A stretch of DNA of 64,000 nucleotides from Massariosphaeria phaeospora (taxonomy: Eukaryota > Ascomycota > Dothideomycetes > Pleosporales): the NCBI GenBank assembly GCA_011032825.1, contig JAADJZ010000022.1, forward strand, positions 620,001-684,000, read 5' to 3'. The notes beneath the pieces were generated by a model. That model was not told the origin of the DNA. It saw only the letters and a list, made by a program, of their open reading frames with translations, and searched no databases. This document shows positions 22,429-34,500 of the stretch, piece by piece. The position numbers and the translations under genes were made by a program. Within the stretch, counting starts at the first letter, position 1. The number at the start of each line of letters is the position of its first letter.

Positions 22429-23216
22429 GCACTTACCGGTATTACAAAAAAAAGCTTTTTATAGAAACTTCGACGTACAACTTATGCTTTCTTACTACTA
22501 CTACCTAAAACACGTTCGGCGTAGTAGGCATGCAAACTAACGATACTTTTATTCTTGCAAATAAACGTTTCTCTAAGTTAGAAAAAAACGAATTAACGTT
22601 TACAGCGAAGCTAAAGGAGAAGTTAATACCTTGTACTTCATTAATCTTTAACAGCTGCGTTTTTTTAATTAACTAAAACAGCAAGCTCTTACTACAACAA
22701 AAAGACTAAGGTAGAGCTTATTAACGCAAGCTCAACTAAGCCTTGTAGCACAAAGGTAGCGACAGCAATATCGAGAGAGCGGGCCGTCAGGCTGCTTGGA
22801 CCTGCCTAAAGATTAATCTCTTATCAGAAAGCAGTTATTGAAGCTTCTGCGTCTGGGAAAAATGTCGTAGCTTGCCTGTGCAAAGTCAACGTGTATGGAG
22901 ACTCGAGCAGTAGTCATGGCAGAGTAAAGCGTTACTAACACCACCGCTACACGATCTGTTGCTGCCTAGCCAAAGTCAAAGACCCCTTTGATCGGCAATG
23001 CACTGTTGTAACACGAGTGCCAATGTTGGGGAGGTTGCTGACCCGTATGGAGTTATATAGACATCGAGTTGTCAAGAGAAGCAGTTCTTGAGCTTCTGCA
23101 GCTGGGTATATCTCATAGCCTTCCTAGAGAAAGTCAACGTGCAATGTCCATGTCCATGTACGCCGATTCATCCCAACCATAACAAAGTAAATCTCGACCG
23201 CGCTCTCGAGAACATC
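22429..23216. other. Degenerate sequence, probably old transposon debris
   Basis: The sequence is AT-rich with no gene. A direct repeat is visible: AAGCAGTTATTGAAGCTTCT (from about 22849) and AAGCAGTTCTTGAGCTTCTG (from about 23079), each followed about 25 bp later by AAAGTCAACGTG. The units are about 230 bp apart. Confidence 0.4.
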
Positions 23217-23988
23217 TCATTGTTGCCCACTTGTGGCCTTCCACTTCTGCATCCTCTTCCTGATATCGGCCTCGGTCTGCTGCATCGGATTGAGCTTCCG
23301 ATCCCGACTCATCTTTGCGCAGTCCTCGCCGTATTTGGCTACCATCCTCTCGATCCACTCTGCCTCTCGCTGACTCTGCTTCCGCGGGGCTTTCCTGACG
23401 CCGTTCCGCGCTGCCCTTTCTAGCTCGCGTATCACCGGGTTCTCGCTCCCTCCATCGTGCGGCACCATGGCGAACCCATTCCACTCTTCGGCGTCCTCGT
23501 CCTCGTCGAACACGTTCAGCGGGTCGTCGAGCGGGTTGTCCACGGGCTCCTCGACGCCGACGACGCGGAGGATGGCGCCGGTTTCGGGGTCGCGCTCGAC
23601 TTCGATCTCATCTGTCCCTGTGGCTTGGGGTGCGGGCGCGCGGCTGACGATGTTCAGTTTGTTCGCCGTGCTGTTCGCTGAGATGTCGGCGCGGGAGCTG
23701 GAGGGGTCGTTGAGGCCCAGTAGTTTTATGGACTTCTCAGTGCCACCCGTGGCGTGGTTCAATCGCGATGTGAGGCCGAGGCGGCGGTAGTTCTGGGAGA
23801 GTGTTTCCTTCTGATTCCTACACACGTCATAAAGTTAGAGACGCCTCGCGAGTTGGGAGGAAGGTGCGAGTTACTAACCAGTTCGCGGCAATGATGGGAT
23901 TTGCCAGGATCTTCTTCTTGGACGGCGCATTGTGTCGTCGCTTCGGCAGCGACGACTTGTTCTTCTTTTTCTGGAGTTCGCGGCCCAT
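23217..23988 (-). CDS. NOP16: Nucleolar protein 16 (60S ribosome biogenesis)
   Basis: Two exons, 23988-23879 and 23817-23217, are joined across a 61-bp intron (GTTAGT donor, GTGTAG acceptor) that splits a Trp codon, giving 236 residues. The N-terminus MGRELQKKKNKSSLPKRRHN, followed by [31 protein letters not shown] across the junction, is characteristic of fungal NOP16, as is the C-terminal EADIRKRMQKWKA. NOP16 is a small basic nucleolar component of pre-60S particles. The central acidic region (DEDEDAEEW) is also typical. The promoter is shared with the zinc transporter gene at 24267. Confidence 0.93.
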
Positions 23989-24266
23989 ATTGCGTAGAGA
24001 TCGAGTATCTCACGGGTTGTTGGACGGTCGTTGAAGTGGGGTGCAGGATCTCAGTCTCTACGACGGCGGATTTCTCCAAAATTTCGACCGAACTCTTGGC
24101 ACGCTAGTCTTCACGGACCCGTTCCGCCCGGGCATCCCCAGCTCAGCTCCCCCTGAGCCCCACGGCAAAGCGCCCGTCACCCGTCGCTCGCCGCATCACC
24201 CGTCGCTCGCCGCATCACCCGTCACCCACTTCTCCCATATTAGCCAAGCTGCACCCCGCCTCCATC
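23989..24266. promoter_or_regulatory. Bidirectional promoter region with 19-bp tandem repeat
   Basis: Only 278 bp separate two divergent start codons. Two exact 19-bp units (CCGTCGCTCGCCGCATCAC) lie at 24181-24199 and 24200-24218, flanked by further CCGTCACCC copies. A regulatory function is inference. Confidence 0.45.
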
Positions 24267-25736
24267 ATGGTGTCGCGACGCAACAGGTCGCTCCTCTCGC
24301 TCTCCATTTTCCTCGCTGTGTGCGCATGGCAGGTGTCGGCGGCGGCCATAAAGGGGGAGACGGCCGTGCCGGTGGGGCAGTTGAGCGTGTCTGCGATTGA
24401 AGAGCAACTACAGGTATGGTTGGGAATCCCGCATCTTCGTACCGTTCAATTGCGGGCTGCCACAATTGATGTCGCGTGCTCAGCCCGTGGAGCCCTTCCA
24501 CAGCTATCACAGAGCTAACGGCCATGCTCCAGGACTGCCCTCTCGTCCAAGCTCTCAACCAGCACAAAGTCCTCACCAAGCCCGCCACCTCGAGCCTGTC
24601 CTCCCAGATCTTCGCCTTCCTCTTCCCCGGCTCGCCCGCCGTGAACGCCCTGCTCGCAACCCTCTACATCTCGGGCCCGCCCAACTTCCTCCTCGCACTA
24701 TGTCCGCCGAACATCGACCCCGCCTCGCTCTCCGTCATGGTGGCCTTTGCCGTGGGCGGACTGCTGGGCGACACGCTGTTCCACCTGCTGCCGGAGATCT
24801 TCCTGGGCGAGGACGAGCATGACAAGGTCAAGTTTGTCATGGTGGAGCCGAACAAGAACCTGTTGCTGGGCGTGGCCATCATGGTTGGCTTCATCACCTT
24901 CGTCGCAATGGACAAGGGTCTGAGGATCGCGACGGGCGGCGCAGGCGGACACGATCACTCGCACGGGCACTCCCACGAGACCGTCGATGTCAGCGCCAAA
25001 ACCTCCGGAGCTGACGTAAAGGGTACTGCTTCTCCCCAGCCTCTTTTCTAACCGAGTCTAACAACCCACAGGCTCAAAGGACTCCCTGCGCTCCCGCAAA
25101 CAAGCCGCGAACGGCAAGCCCACCGACCCAGCCCCGCCCGAGCACGAAAAGGAGATCAGCGCCAGCGTCAAGCTCGGCGGCTACCTCAACCTAATCGCCG
25201 ACTTCACCCACAACATCACCGACGGCCTCGCCATGTCGTCCTCGTTCTACGCCTCCCCCACCATCGGCGCCACCACCACCGTCGCCGTCTTCTTCCACGA
25301 GATCCCGCACGAAGTCGGCGACTTCGCGCTGCTCATCCAATCGGGCTTCAGCAAGCGCGCCGCCATGGGCGCGCAGTTCCTCACCGCCTTCGGCGCCCTG
25401 CTCGGCACCTGCATCGGCATCGCCGTGCAGGAGTACGGCGGCGGCTCGGCGTCTGCGGACGGCGGGCCCGTGGTAGGGCTGTGGGGCACGAGTCTCCAGT
25501 GGGGCGATATGCTGCTGCCGTTTACGGCGGGCACGTTCTTGTATGTGGGGACGGTGGCGGTGATTCCCGAGTTGTTGGAGACGGGGCCGGATAGGGGGGT
25601 GGAGTTGAGGAAGACGTTGACGCAGTTTGTGGCTATGGCTACGGGTGCGGGGATTATGCTTTAGTGAGTTTCTCCAATGTTTGACGGAGTCGAACTTGGA
25701 TTTTGCTAACGGGTTTGTAGTATCTCGTGGTCCTGA
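24267..25736 (+). CDS. ZIP zinc transporter, LIV-1/KE4 (YKE4-like) subfamily
   Basis: Four exons: 24267-24413, 24533-25022, 25072-25663 and 25721-25736, coding 414 residues. The last intron (GTGAGT) restores an ending IMLYISWS; without it the frame would stop at once. A signal peptide (LLSLSIFLAVCAWQVSAAA) is followed by several membrane helices and a His-rich loop (GHDHSHGHSHE, near residue 190). Hallmark LIV-1 motifs are HNITDG (259-264) and HEIPHEVGD (288-296), which form the metal path. Family members of the KE4/ZIP7/Yke4 type move zinc across endoplasmic reticulum or Golgi membranes into the cytosol. That location is inferred from the family. Intron 1 was placed to give EEQLQ-DCPLVQ. Confidence 0.92.
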
Positions 25737-28293
25737 GTGTTGTTTGCACTTGTTGGGTTGGGTACGAAGGCTGGTTTTGGAATGCTGATATGGTAGTTAT
25801 AGAGATAGAGCTGTCGGGCACTTGCTAGACTGTGTCAAGATAGACATAGAAGCGAAGCGCATTTGAATACCGATCGATTGAACCTCAAGACTCGGCGTTT
25901 TTTACTCGCTTTCAAGCCTCCTGTCCTTGCTCAACGCTTACTGCTGCTCATCAACGCCATGCATGCCATCATGACTATTAGCATCAAATCAAATATTTTT
26001 CCTCCCAGCCCGATCGGGGTTTAGAAGCCCGCTTGGATGTGACTTTTTCTGGAGAAAGCTCGTTCGGAATTGTGCGTCCGAGAAGTGACTTACGGCTTCA
26101 CATGTACATGTATAGTTGGTTAGTTGGTTAGTTATGCGCCGAGGCCATGCGTTCGTGCCGTCGCCGTCGTTGTTGTCAAATGTGGAGGCTCTAGAGGATA
26201 GGATCTCTGGAACGGCGAACCATTTAGTCACTCACTCACTCGGTCAGAGCGAATGAACGATCGGGGGTTGAATTCAATTCGGTTTGGTTTGGTTTGTGGT
26301 GGGGAGGGAATAAAGACAGGTTAGCAGGCTAAGCAAGTAGGTAGAGTAGGCTGATAGGCTGGCAGCAGAGTAGAGTAGAGTAGAGTAGAGTAGAGCAGAT
26401 GGATTGAGTCCGCTACAATACCATACGGTACAATACCATACGGTAATCGAACATGTGTGTTTCCCCCCCTTCGAAACGGCGCCTTTTCTCTTTGGATTAC
26501 ATTGCTGGGAGAAACTGAACTAAACTAAATTGAGCTAATCTGAACTGAACTGAACTGAACTGAACTGGGGATGAGACTAGACTATGGCTGGCGATGGCGT
26601 GGAGGAGTATGCGAGCGTGCGTGGGTTTGTGGAGAGGTTGCGAGGTATGGGGTGAGGAGGAGAGGAGGGGGAAGAGGGAGAGGGAGAGGGTTGGGATGGG
26701 GTTGGTGGGTGGGAGAGGATGGGGGAAGGATAGCTAATGCGGCTGTGACATGCTATGATGAGACGTATAGGTTTGGAGCCAGCTCGGTAAGGCATATAAT
26801 CCGTCTTCGAGCGCCCAGTATCTTCGGTTTCTAGTCTACCACTCAGGACCTCCAACCCGCTCGCTCCTCTCACGATTGTGCTCAGAGGCTGCAGCATAGA
26901 CAATCGATCAGATGTCTGTCTCGTCGTTTTTCTCGTTTGTAGCAGATGTCTGTAGAGGATCTTGGAGTTAGCTGTGGCAACGAAGACGTCAAAGCGCATG
27001 GCGTATCGTGTAGAGAATAGTAGATTGGCCAACTTCCCTTGCACCTCGCTCCTCGCATCTCGCATCTCGATATTCTGTTTCATAGGGACGTTGGAACTGA
27101 GTTGTCCTGTCCAATACACGGAAGCACTAGAAGCGCTGGTCCGTGGGTAAAGCTACAATTTTCCATGGGATGGGGTATAAATCAAAACTGACAAGCGTAG
27201 GGGTTGCAATTCTTCGTGCTGATATCTTTCTCTGCGATGACTACGTAGTAGTTAGATGCAGGGAACTGTAGTTCATGACAGTGCTAGTAGATAGTAGTAG
27301 AGGCTGAAGAAAGCTCGCGGTCCTCCGAGAGTCGTCTTGACTATTTAGTAAAGAACATAATAACTAAAAGGAAAGACCAATGGGACAACTACTCACTTTA
27401 AACTATATTTCACGTATCAAGGAAGAAAGCCGTTACACCAAATACCTTCTTACAGAACATGAATAATCTCTTGCGGGACTGATAGCCTTGCGAGCGCTAG
27501 CCAATAGACGAGCACCTTTGTAGTCCGCATCCGTCCGTAGTAACTGTTCCAGTCGTAAAACTGCCTTCTGCGGATCGTGATACCCCTCATATATCCTCTA
27601 TATCAGTGCCCTATAACGGCCGTACTCGGTACCGCTAGTGCAAACACCGCGCTCGCAACGGTCGACCACGTACGATGATGCACCTCCGGAGTGCCGTGTC
27701 AACGGAAAGACAGCGATGCGGTGTTCGATTCTCGAATGTGTACTCGAAGACTGAGAGGATGCGGAGCTACTTCCACATGGATATTTCTGAGACTGTACCT
27801 AAGGTCGATGCCCAGCTCGTAGTTTGGCTTTCTGAAGTATGGAGGAGGCGGAGCTCGTCTTCGGGTTCGTCGTTACTCGGGACCACAAGGCATTTACATT
27901 ACTCGAAGCTTTATGGATCTAGGGTTCTCTATAAGCAGCTGCAATTTCGCGAGATAGGTACGAAAAGAGACGAAACGGATAGAAGTAAGCTGACGGCAAA
28001 GGTTGGCGCGGACCCAGCCTCAAGCTCGTATTTGAGGTCCGATTCGCCAGAATTGCTCGCCCGGGAGACAGCTCGGACCAAGCAGGATCTTGGTGTTTTC
28101 GCATACGAGGCCATGTTGGCGAAATCTAATGTGTGGGTTAGAGCGGGCAACATCTTTGATAGGCCGTGGTTGTTAGCTTGCCGGCTTCCGTACTGACATT
28201 GCAAGGCAACATACATGTTCAGATACTCGGTACTCTCTTGTTGCTGAAACTTACACGCCGAGGTGATGTTGATGTCTGGACTCTGGGTATTTC
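25737..28293. other. Long intergenic region with short tandem repeats
   Basis: No gene is supported. Visible repeats are AGTAG units at about 26367-26395, two copies of TACAATACCATACGG at 26414-26443 and five TGAAC units at 26541-26565. Open frames at 26577-27119 (minus; tail of Ser/Pro from a purine-rich strand) and 27675-28196 (plus) have no recognisable features or flanking splice logic. Confidence 0.4.
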
Positions 28294-28824
28294 TTGACCT
28301 CAGCCGCACCATTTCCCCGCAGACCCTCTAAAAGCATGCCTCGCCAACACCCATCACCAAAACGCGACAGTCGAAAACTATCCCTCAAGCAACAATCAGC
28401 TATCGATTCACATATGTGGACTCGCGACGGAGACATGAAGAGCACGCGCCGACCTGGAGTCGCCATCGTCGCCGTGCTCCTCACAATCATCGCCTTCTAC
28501 TTCCAAGGGCTACCCTACCTCTCACCAGGAGCAAATCTCCTCACACCACTCGTTCGATCCGGTCTCCGAAAGGCGTTCCCACCGGAGAGCTTCTGCACGA
28601 AAGAGATTGGAGAAGGCAACTGCTGTGATCTGTACATGGCAGCTGAGCCTTGCGTGGATGAGTGTCGAAAATCCTTCGTCGACCGACAGACTTTCCAGCT
28701 CACGAAAGAGTACGATGTTTGTGCGGACAAATGCCTTGTGCGGTATCGAGCAGCGTGTATGCAGGTGGCCGCATCAAACAAGAACTTGGAAACGAAAGCC
28801 GACGAACCCAGGACCCGACGCTGA
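28294..28824 (+). CDS. Small membrane-anchored cysteine-containing protein, unknown function
   Basis: The open frame codes 176 residues; a start at 28336 (MPRQHPSPKRDSRKLSLKQQ) is also likely and gives 162. A basic, Ser-rich N-terminus precedes one membrane segment (GVAIVAVLLTIIAFYFQGL, about residues 55-73). The following region has an ordered cysteine pattern: FCTKEIGEGNCCDLYMAAEPCVDEC, then YDVCADKCLVRYRAAC, suggesting a disulphide-bonded luminal or external domain. This topology is inferred from the single helix and the basic N-terminus. No family is recognised. No intron is needed. Confidence 0.6.
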   Translation: MTSAAPFPRRPSKSMPRQHPSPKRDSRKLSLKQQSAIDSHMWTRDGDMKSTRRPGVAIVAVLLTIIAFYFQGLPYLSPGANLLTPLVRSGLRKAFPPESFCTKEIGEGNCCDLYMAAEPCVDECRKSFVDRQTFQLTKEYDVCADKCLVRYRAACMQVAASNKNLETKADEPRTRR

Positions 28825-30880
28825 GACAGGCCCGAAGTTGCAGAAATCGGCAGTCTTTCCGTGATGACACATGAGTCCAAGATACTCTTCGCTTCTCACG
28901 TCACCAATAGATTGGTGTCGCTTCGGTCTCCGGCATGTTGAAGCCGTGTCGACGTTCGGATACGTCACCACGAAGCCTCCTCAGATCACCCGAAGTTCCT
29001 TTGATCCACAAGGGTATATTGTTTGGACACCGTGGGATCTTTGGGACCGATAATTCAGGAGCGGTCTTGAAGAACTAGACGGACTAAGAAGAGACGGACG
29101 AACTGAAGCAGAGCTTAGCGATGCCGCAGTTGAAGGGTGCAGGTTGATGTCGTACACGTGGGATTGATGATATCAAAGCCTCACGTCTTCCCCGAGCTTC
29201 TCCGATCCTCTCCGGCTGTCAGAGCTCTAGAGTCCCCTGCGAACAGTGGCATGCTCGTGGCAATCCACCTGGTCCAACCCCCTCGAGGACTGGAAGACGT
29301 ACGTACGGGGCAAAACATGGTTGATGGGCTGGTCGCGGACCAACCAACATTCATTGCGATACCCAAAATCTCTGTTGCCAACACTCAAAAAATACATGTG
29401 AAATCTCAAACTTGCGAACATCTTTCCACTTGTATTTTTCTCTAAAATAGAGGAAGACCTGTTCTTCGGCCAGACCTTCGACAACGCGGATTACATACGC
29501 TGTACGAGCACAGTAGCCAATGCGCGAAGATGCGAGAGTTTGTCATCGAATATAAGAGATTGGAGATGCACTAAAAGAGCCGATGTGGATGTGAGTTGAT
29601 GTTGTTTTAGAGACGTAGTTGAGCTGGGTTGGGTCCCGAGGTGCTGACGTCACGTCGCGTCCCACGTTGGTCCCAATGAGCTTGCTATCAACTACTTCTA
29701 TGCATCACAACACCATGCGCGGCTTCCTTCCGTACAATGTACCTAACAACTCCCCTATCAAATGCTCAAACCCACCAGCAGTCACGCAAAAAGCACTGCC
29801 GCCTCAAAGACTTCGAAAACTCCAACGTATGTCAACGAAGATACTCTCCGCTCGACATACATAACACCCACCCTGATTGTTCGTTCCCCTACCGCGGAGA
29901 TATTTCGTGGTAGAGACTACGGAGTGCACATCCCACCGACCCACACACCTCAAACAAAACCATGCCATAAAGTTTCAGCACACAGTCGGGCGATGGCCGC
30001 CCAGGGTAGGTAGCCAGACACAATCTGTGTCACGCGCACTGGCCGCGTTCCTCCCGCGCGTCACAGATTGGCGATGATTTGAGAACACTGAGGGCTTGGT
30101 AAATGGTTGTGTGTGCTGTCCGTTCGATCGATATCTAGGTACTCACTTAGGTCTATGAATGCGAATGCGAAGACGTAGTCGTAACACCGAGCGATCGAAC
30201 AAAAAGGACAGCCCCCGTCAACAACCAACGACTCCTATTATTGTATCCAGCCCGCCCTGTGCTCTTTCTCCTGCTTGCGCCTCGCCAATACCTGCCGCGC
30301 ACCCCTAAAAGCTTCTTCCGCCTCGGCGCCGCCTCCGCACTCCCCGCGCTCGCTTATGCAGTTTCCCGTTTCATGTTCCGCGACCCCATCCCAACCCCCT
30401 GAGGGCGCTGAGACTATGGGCGGGCTTGGCGGACAGGGGGTGTGGAGCTTGAATGGATGTAGAGGGGAGGGGTGAGGTGGAAGAGGAAACGTCGAGTTGG
30501 TATGTGGTGATTTGTCAGTGCGGGATGCTTGGATGGATGAAATATTGTGAGTGGGAGAAAAGAGGACGAGAGATGCAATGGGTTGGGTGATATGAACGGA
30601 CTGGAACACGTCGCAGCTGGGAACAGAGTGCAAGTGATGCAGATCTTGAATGAAGGTATTGATCACATAGACATTTCATTGGTAGTATATTCCTCTTTCC
30701 ACCGTCTCGACGCCAATCATTGGCTGCTCATCTATTCCAACCCCACATAGCATCGTACATCCACACCGAACCCGTCCCAGAAAGGAAATACTTGTGCACC
30801 ATCCCCACAAGCGCACATGCCCCGGGGATGTTGGTTAACTTTTGCAAGGGTATCAAGCCCACTCCCATTCCACGTTGCGC
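28825..30880. other. Intergenic region, at most one weak coding trace
   Basis: A minus-strand stretch at about 30410-30238 (phrases ETGNCISERGECGGG and AEEAFRGARQVLARRKQEKE, ending GWIQ) reads like the C-terminus of a small protein, but no start codon or upstream exon is convincing. Nothing else is supported. Confidence 0.3.
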
Positions 30881-31513
30881 TTAGACTTCGGTGATGGCAA
30901 CGAGAGTCATCTTGGGTGCATCGGACTCCTCAGCGACGACTTCCTGGCGCTTGGCTTTCCGCTCGGCAGCGGGCTCGCCGTTCGCAGCAGAGTCGGCGGG
31001 GACGTTGAGACCGGCGTTGACGATGATGCCGACGCCGGAGTGCTCGGTGCCGAGCTCGATCTTGGGCGTGTTCTGCATGGCCTCGCGGGCGTAGGTGAGG
31101 GCGGCTTCGAAGCCGGGGAGATCGCGCTTGATCCAGTCCATGGCGCCCTCGACGGCGGCCATCTTCTGGTCGGCACGCTTGCCGAGAATGTTGTCGATGG
31201 ATCGGCGAAGGTTGGGGGCTCGTTTAGCTGCGTTTTCCTCAGCTGGTTGTTCGCCTTCAGCGGCGGGGGCCTCTTCGGCCGGGGCCTCCGCCGGGACTTC
31301 TGCGGGTTGCTGACCTGGTGGTGCCTCGGCTTCTCCCGCTGCGACGGCGCCTGTTTGCAGCGTTGACATCAGCTCTGAGGCTGATTCCGACGTTCCCAGT
31401 GTGATCTCGCCATCACCGACTACCAGGGCAGGTGAATAGGCGCCCAAGTTGATGTTTAGGGGAACGGCAGAGACAGCCGCAACGAGGGCAACGAGAACGT
31501 ATTGAGAAAGCAT
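30881..31513 (-). CDS. Secreted Ala/Pro/Glu-rich protein with dibasic processing sites
   Basis: The single-exon frame from the ATG at 31513 codes 210 residues. It begins with a signal peptide (MLSQYVLVALVAAVSAVP). The middle is low-complexity (AEAPPGQQPAEVPAEAPAEE). Lys-Arg pairs occur in AAKRAPN, LGKRADQ and KAKRQEV, the type of site cut by Kex2-like proteases in the secretory pathway. A more ordered region follows (MAAVEGAMDWIKRDLPGFEA). The frame is open upstream to 31714, but that part looks like 5' leader. No family is recognised. It contains no cysteine, so a disulphide-stabilised fold is excluded. Confidence 0.6.
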   Translation of the reverse strand: MLSQYVLVALVAAVSAVPLNINLGAYSPALVVGDGEITLGTSESASELMSTLQTGAVAAGEAEAPPGQQPAEVPAEAPAEEAPAAEGEQPAEENAAKRAPNLRRSIDNILGKRADQKMAAVEGAMDWIKRDLPGFEAALTYAREAMQNTPKIELGTEHSGVGIIVNAGLNVPADSAANGEPAAERKAKRQEVVAEESDAPKMTLVAITEV

Positions 31514-34500
31514 TCTGTCGGTTGGTTGGAAGTAATTATTCGGATGAAATGGAAAGAGGGTGAGGTATAGATTGCCGAAAGGAATATGTGATCTGAAAAT
31601 AAATAATAAAACAAAGACTATCGCACGGCGACAGCTGTGGGGATTATGTTTAAAGGATGAAGAAGTGAAGTGAGTGGCCGGACTGAAGAGCAGAAGAAGT
31701 GGGCTGATTCGCATCTCTTATATCGATCCGCAGCCTCGTGGTCGGGACCATCAGGTATCCCTCGCCAAGGTGTTCCCGCCGTTTGATTGTGAGCTTGAAA
31801 CTTCTGTGAAGCCAGGCCAAGAGTTCGCCAACCTAACATGGCAAAGACCCTAGCACGACGCAGTCCTACCTCACTGCCAAGGCCATCCCGCTGTTTGAAG
31901 CGAGCGCAAAACTTTTGGGATGCCCCGCCAAGCCCTGCTAAGTGCGGAATAGCTGAGGCAAAACTCTAGAGCGGGATCGGTCCCCGAAGTCCAGGCTCAA
32001 AAGAAGTGAGTGTGCTCTTGTAGCAGCCAAGACTTCATACCGAATCAGGCTCTGTCAGATACATACGTTCCGCGGGGAGGAAGAAGCGAGGTGCGGACCT
32101 CGGTCGATGCACTGTCGGGACTCGGGATTTAGGACTCAACAAAGATTGTTTACCGCTGATCAGAGCGGCGAATTGCCGGAAAGGGATAATGCCAGTCCCG
32201 GAGAAATTTATGAACGACACGACCTTTGTTGTGTTTTCCATGGAGTGCCAGGTTCGGAGTGCAGATACAACGAGGTCTGCTCGCTTAACTTCAAGGGCAA
32301 GAATAAGCTGGATTCGACAGCAGCTGCATATGCATGAACGCGGGCATACAAGCTTGAAGGCGCAAACGTTAACTTCGTATGCGAAGTCAAGATGCCAAGC
32401 ACGAATCTTCAGAGAAGAATCGCCTCGACTCGCCTTGGAACCGGTTAAGGAGTCGCTAGGCGCCTGAGGCATGCTAGCGGCGTGAGGCTCGATAGCGCTC
32501 TTGGCAGTGTTTCTCCACTGCGTTCGTCCTGGGAAGCGATCGTCGGTGGTCAACCTCCCTCGGCACTAGAGCTCGGCCCGTCGAAGCTTCCGCTGAGACA
32601 ATTGGCGTGTTGGCACGGTGGGGCCGCGAGATGCTTCATCGATGGTGGCCGGGGGTTTTGAGTTTGAGCCCGACTTCTTCGCACCTCTTGGCATGCCTCC
32701 AAAAAGAAAACGCCTCTGGCAGAGGTGCGACGGTCTGTTTCTTGGCCCGCCGCGCACGTCGGTGGAGCCGCTGTTCAATCGAGCATCATGGTGAGCCGCG
32801 AGCGGACGGCATGTGTTGTGCGCTCCGCGGGCACGGACTCGGGGCCTGCGTTAGGCTGTCTTAGAAATCGATGACAACCTTTCTGAGTTTTCGATAGCGG
32901 CGGCCTGGGGTCAGTCGGGGCGCGTAAGTACCGCGAAGAAGTTGATATAAGGGGTAATGTGGGGGTCGTGAATGATGATGGGGGATAGGGGATGGGACGA
33001 AAAGGTCGTGAAGGAGAGCGCGGGGAGGGAAAATCACGGTCGCTTACATAATCCGAGCTACTAGCGACATCGACGTCCTTCCTCATCACAACTTCCACAA
33101 CAACGCCTTTCACACGTGTTGACATCGAATAACGGCCTTTAGGCATGCTGTCCAACCCCGTCGAGAAGTTCACGGCCAGCTGTGGTGGCGAACGTCAAGC
33201 TGTCCTTAGCAAGCACCCGCTTTTGGCCCACACATGCAAGGCAGCTTCTGTCAGAATCGTGGATTGCCTGCGTTGCTTGTAGCTGAGACAAGGCTGCTGA
33301 GGCATGAGAAACTACAAAGGAGGTGGCACAAGCTCGTCGCGAAGAACTGTCTCGATCAACTCTCCTCCGCTCTTGTCCCGCCATCGTCCGATACCTCCGT
33401 TCACTGCACACCTGAGCGCTCATTCTCTCTCCCTCTCTCTTTCTTTGACTCTCTACTCACACTTCTCCCAGTCATACGTCAAAACCTGCATGATCCTATT
33501 ATTGAAATCGTCTTCATTTGCGCCCCAAACATCTCCAGCCTGCTCGCCCCCAATGGTGAGCACTGAGCTCAGTCTCCATCTTGATGACCGGCTCGTTTGC
33601 ATTGTAGCCCGTTTTGTACGACTTCGCCCGTGCAACGGACGGCAAAAATCCCGGATAGACGCGCTGGTTAGAGGTCGGCAAGACGTAGCTCGGAGCCATC
33701 TGGAAGGTAGAAAGTGACCTTCCGCACGGCGGATACGCCTGCGTCCGTCTGTACCGAGCGAAGATCGCAGTCCCATCCTTGTTTACGTTTAGGCGGTATG
33801 TATCCGTCTGAGTTCTTAGCCTGCCATTCGTGGTTCACTAGCGATAGGCATCCTTAGCCGGGTCACCCCGGGCTCGAGGCGGCGGATGGCCATGTGGTTG
33901 GGAGATTCAGGGCCGTTTGAAAGGTGAGGTCGGTCTCGTCGTCCACGTTGTCAGTACTACGCCACATGTAGTCTTGTGCAAGTTCAGAGTTAGCCGTTGT
34001 CTGAAGCAAAGGCGATCGACATAGCTGATCCCAACTGATGTGTGTACAGTCGACCACGAGTCCCTTGTGTTTACGTACCTACAACCGAAATACGGCCGTG
34101 TTTGTTTCTACCCGGGCAGCCAGGGCCATTGCTCTTTATAGCGACAAGGTCTTCGTCCTCTGGTGGGTAGGTGTAGTCTCGTTTAGAAGGCCTAACAAGA
34201 TGACGGTATTCATGGTGACGATAAGTAGGATAGGAACAACTGATATCTTGTTTCGCAATGGACTGCATGCTGATATATTTTGAGCAGACGTGTTGACCAT
34301 AGAACATGAACCCCTTTCTACTTTTCAAGTTGTCCCTATGGACATTGTGCTACCCAATTAACCGATCCTCGGAGACTCGTCGTTCGAATGGCCTACCGTA
34401 TAAATCCGTCAACCTTTGGAGTCATATGCATCTCGCGCGGGTAAGATGGCGGCTATGGCTCCATGTGCTCGGATTGGGTGGTATGCAATACAAGGTGATT

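Noticed and set aside
24504..24532. Earlier acceptor for intron 1 of the ZIP transporter
   Set aside because: An acceptor ending at 24514 would be GAG and would add extra residues; CAG at 24532 gives the family-like EEQLQ-DCPLVQ.
26367..26565. Short tandem repeats as a possible regulatory array
   Set aside because: These are ordinary microsatellites (AGTAG, TGAAC) without gene-linked features.
26577..27119. 180-residue minus-strand frame with Ser/Pro tail
   Set aside because: The tail derives from a purine-rich plus strand, and there is no domain, signal peptide or splice support.
27675..28196. 173-residue plus-strand frame
   Set aside because: No recognisable feature, and its composition does not resemble the supported genes nearby.
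30842..31366. 174-residue plus-strand frame
   Set aside because: It is antisense to the dibasic-site secreted protein, which has a clear signal peptide.
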